Positions 59,717 to 61,088 of a stretch of 61,088 nucleotides of DNA are shown here, piece after piece. Within the stretch, counting starts at the first letter, position 1. Every line of letters begins with the position of its first letter. Location of the stretch: contig JACQUA010000039.1 of NCBI GenBank assembly GCA_016210565.1, positions 1-61,088 of the forward strand, given 5' to 3'. Source of the stretch: Chloroflexota bacterium (lineage in GTDB: Bacteria; Chloroflexota; Dehalococcoidia; JACQUA01). The translations under genes and the position numbers were made by a program. Below the pieces are notes generated by a model, which was not told the origin of the DNA, did no database searches, and was given only the letters and a program-made list of their open reading frames with translations.

Positions 59717-60877
59717 ATGAACAGACTACTATGGATATCGCTCATCATTCTGGTGGTAGGTTCAGCATCCCTCGGTTGCAGGGAAGCGACCCAACCGCCC
59801 CCTTCCGAGGCCGGGACCCCTCTTGCGAAAGTAGCCGCCCCCGCCTCCAAAGCCGCCTGGGAGCTACAGTGGGATACCACCGTGGCGGAAGCAAGGAAGG
59901 AGGGGAAGCTTTTGTTCCTGGGGAGCATTGGCGGCGCCTTCAAGGACATAGGCCTGGACAGATACTTGCACGAGAAATTCGGAATAACCATGGATATCAT
60001 GGCCGGCGGCGCCTCGGAGCTCATCCCCAAGATGGAGTCTGAACGCCGGGCGGGCCTCTATCTGGAAGACGTTTTTTTGCTGTCTCCCGGCACCATGGTC
60101 AACTCCCTGAAACCCGCCGGCCTCACCCAGTCATTGGACCAGATATTGTTCCTGCCGGAAGTCCTGGACCCCAGGGCCTGGTATAAAGGCGAGCTTCCCT
60201 GGGTTGACAAGGAGCACCATCAATTGAACCTCCTTGCCATGCCCATAGGAGGCGTCGCCATAAACACGGAACTGGTCAAACCGGAGGAAATCAAGTCATA
60301 CCGCGACCTGCTAAGCCCGAAATGGAAGGGAAAGATGGTGCTGGTTGATCCGACTCAGTCGGGAGGCGGGCTCGTCTGGTTTACCGCCATGGCCGAGGGC
60401 ATCATGGACTTGAACTATCTGCGTGAGCTGGCCAGGCAGGAGCCGGTCATCAGCCGGAACGACCGCCTGATGGTCGAATGGGTGGCCCGCGGCAGGTATC
60501 CCGTGCTGCTGGGGATCAGGACCGACCTGGTAGCCGAAATGCAGCGGGCCGGGGCGCCAATACAATTCATGTCGCTGGCGGACGGCGCCTACGTTTCTAC
60601 CAGCAGCGGCGGTCTCACCGTATTGAAGAACCCGTCTCACCCCAATGCGTCAAAGCTATTCGCTAACTGGATACTGACCAAAGAAGGCGGCACCTGGGTT
60701 TCCAAAGCCTTTGGCGGCCAGAGTACCAGGGTGGATGTTCCCACAGACGCCGTCGACCCGAAACAATTGCGACAGCCGGGGGTGAAATACATTGACGGCA
60801 GTACCGAGCAATTCGCCCTGAAACAGTGGGAACTGATGAAGGTTGCCCAGGAGATATTCTCAAGCTCATTGAAATAG
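59717..60877 (+). CDS. SBP12: extracellular solute-binding lipoprotein
   Basis: A 386-residue SBP. ATG at 59717 after AAAGGAG; signal ends in ASLGC (Cys21). Hallmark AAWELQWDTTVAEARKEG. SPKWKGKMVLVDPTQSGGG, GIMDLNYLRELARQEP, VEWVARGRYPVLLG, HPNASKLFANWILTKEGG and DVPTDAVDP. It is the nearest relative of SBP11 throughout. A GGGGGATTT/AATCCCCC repeat pair (about 59633-59675) lies in its leader, like that before the mutase gene. It is the last gene in the window. Confidence 0.9.
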   Translation: MNRLLWISLIILVVGSASLGCREATQPPPSEAGTPLAKVAAPASKAAWELQWDTTVAEARKEGKLLFLGSIGGAFKDIGLDRYLHEKFGITMDIMAGGASELIPKMESERRAGLYLEDVFLLSPGTMVNSLKPAGLTQSLDQILFLPEVLDPRAWYKGELPWVDKEHHQLNLLAMPIGGVAINTELVKPEEIKSYRDLLSPKWKGKMVLVDPTQSGGGLVWFTAMAEGIMDLNYLRELARQEPVISRNDRLMVEWVARGRYPVLLGIRTDLVAEMQRAGAPIQFMSLADGAYVSTSSGGLTVLKNPSHPNASKLFANWILTKEGGTWVSKAFGGQSTRVDVPTDAVDPKQLRQPGVKYIDGSTEQFALKQWELMKVAQEIFSSSLK

Positions 60878-61020
60878 TGCGTTTTCCGGGTGATAACCCC
60901 TGCTCACTGGGGCATCACCGAGGATCAAATGTCATTCTGAGTTTCAGTAGGCAGCGCAGCGCTGCCGGACAGATGCAATGACATTCGATGCTATTGAAAA
61001 CCGCGACGACGGCTGTCATT

Positions 61021-61088
61021 CTGAGCGAAGCGAGCGCAGCGAGCGTAGTCGAAGAATCCTTCGAGGTGGACTGAGGGACGAAAGACCC
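61021..61088. repeat. GAGCGAAGCGAGC dispersed repeat, right copy
   Basis: Same orientation and near-identical sequence to 51-120, ending GACGAAAGACCC at the window edge. The preceding 140 bases hold no gene, only an AATGTCATT...AATGACATT inverted pair (about 60929-60989). Confidence 0.7.

Noticed and set aside
1..61088. tRNA, rRNA or complete insertion sequences
   Set aside because: I found no transposase frame, and no stretch that I could fold into a convincing tRNA or match to rRNA by eye; a short tRNA could still be missed.

Overview
This is a GC-rich chromosomal window with single-gene transcription blocks on both strands and no rRNA or tRNA that I could recognise. The mix of genes (many lipoprotein solute-binding proteins, UbiD decarboxylases, MmgE/PrpD, CapA, M29-like proteins, a B12 acyl-CoA mutase with separate small subunit, a CaiB CoA-transferase and a cytoplasmic molybdopterin enzyme) together with repeat-filled intergenic DNA suggests an anaerobic or facultative organic-acid degrader. 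I think a Chloroflexota lineage near Dehalococcoidia/SAR202 is most likely, but the taxonomy is inference only.

Layout. 0.3-11.3 kb, minus strand: SBP4, CapA2, CapA1, SBP3, SBP2, an M29-like protein, PrpD1, SBP1. 11.6-18.2 kb, plus strand: a tight operon SBP5, FAD oxidoreductase 1, SBP6, M29-like 2, SBP7. 18.5-28.2 kb, minus strand: UbiD3, UbiD2, SBP9, UbiD1, SBP8, FAD oxidoreductase 2. 28.7-37.4 kb, plus strand: an orphan histidine kinase, acyl-CoA mutase large and small subunits, CaiB, SBP10, PrpD2. 37.5-42.4 kb, minus strand: isochorismatase-like hydrolase, molybdopterin oxidoreductase, FAD oxidoreductase 3. 42.7-46.6 kb: a LUD protein, RtcA, an unknown AT-richer gene and a HEPN/MNT toxin-antitoxin pair. 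47-55 kb: a type III-like restriction-modification locus (mod ... res) with two HigBA-like modules and a remnant of a second mod between the two genes. 55.5-60.9 kb, plus strand: UbiD4, SBP11, an NMT1-like protein, SBP12.

How it may work. Twelve lipoprotein SBPs of one family are encoded, yet no permease or ATPase is present in the window. They alternate with cytoplasmic enzymes for aromatic and branched organic acids (prenyl-FMN decarboxylases, flavin reductases/dehydrogenases, MmgE/PrpD dehydratases, CoA transfer and carbon-skeleton rearrangement). I infer a modular capture-and-degrade repertoire in which many orphan receptors share a distant transporter or act as sensors. The 43-55 kb part looks like a defence island embedded in it.

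Intergenic DNA is a mosaic of at least eight short dispersed repeat families. The most notable is a paired palindrome (CACAGGC-n6-GCCTGTG bordered by GGTACC) present in about 23 copies, whose two arms co-vary. Start codons were chosen by Shine-Dalgarno position and, for the SBPs, by the lipoprotein signal peptide.
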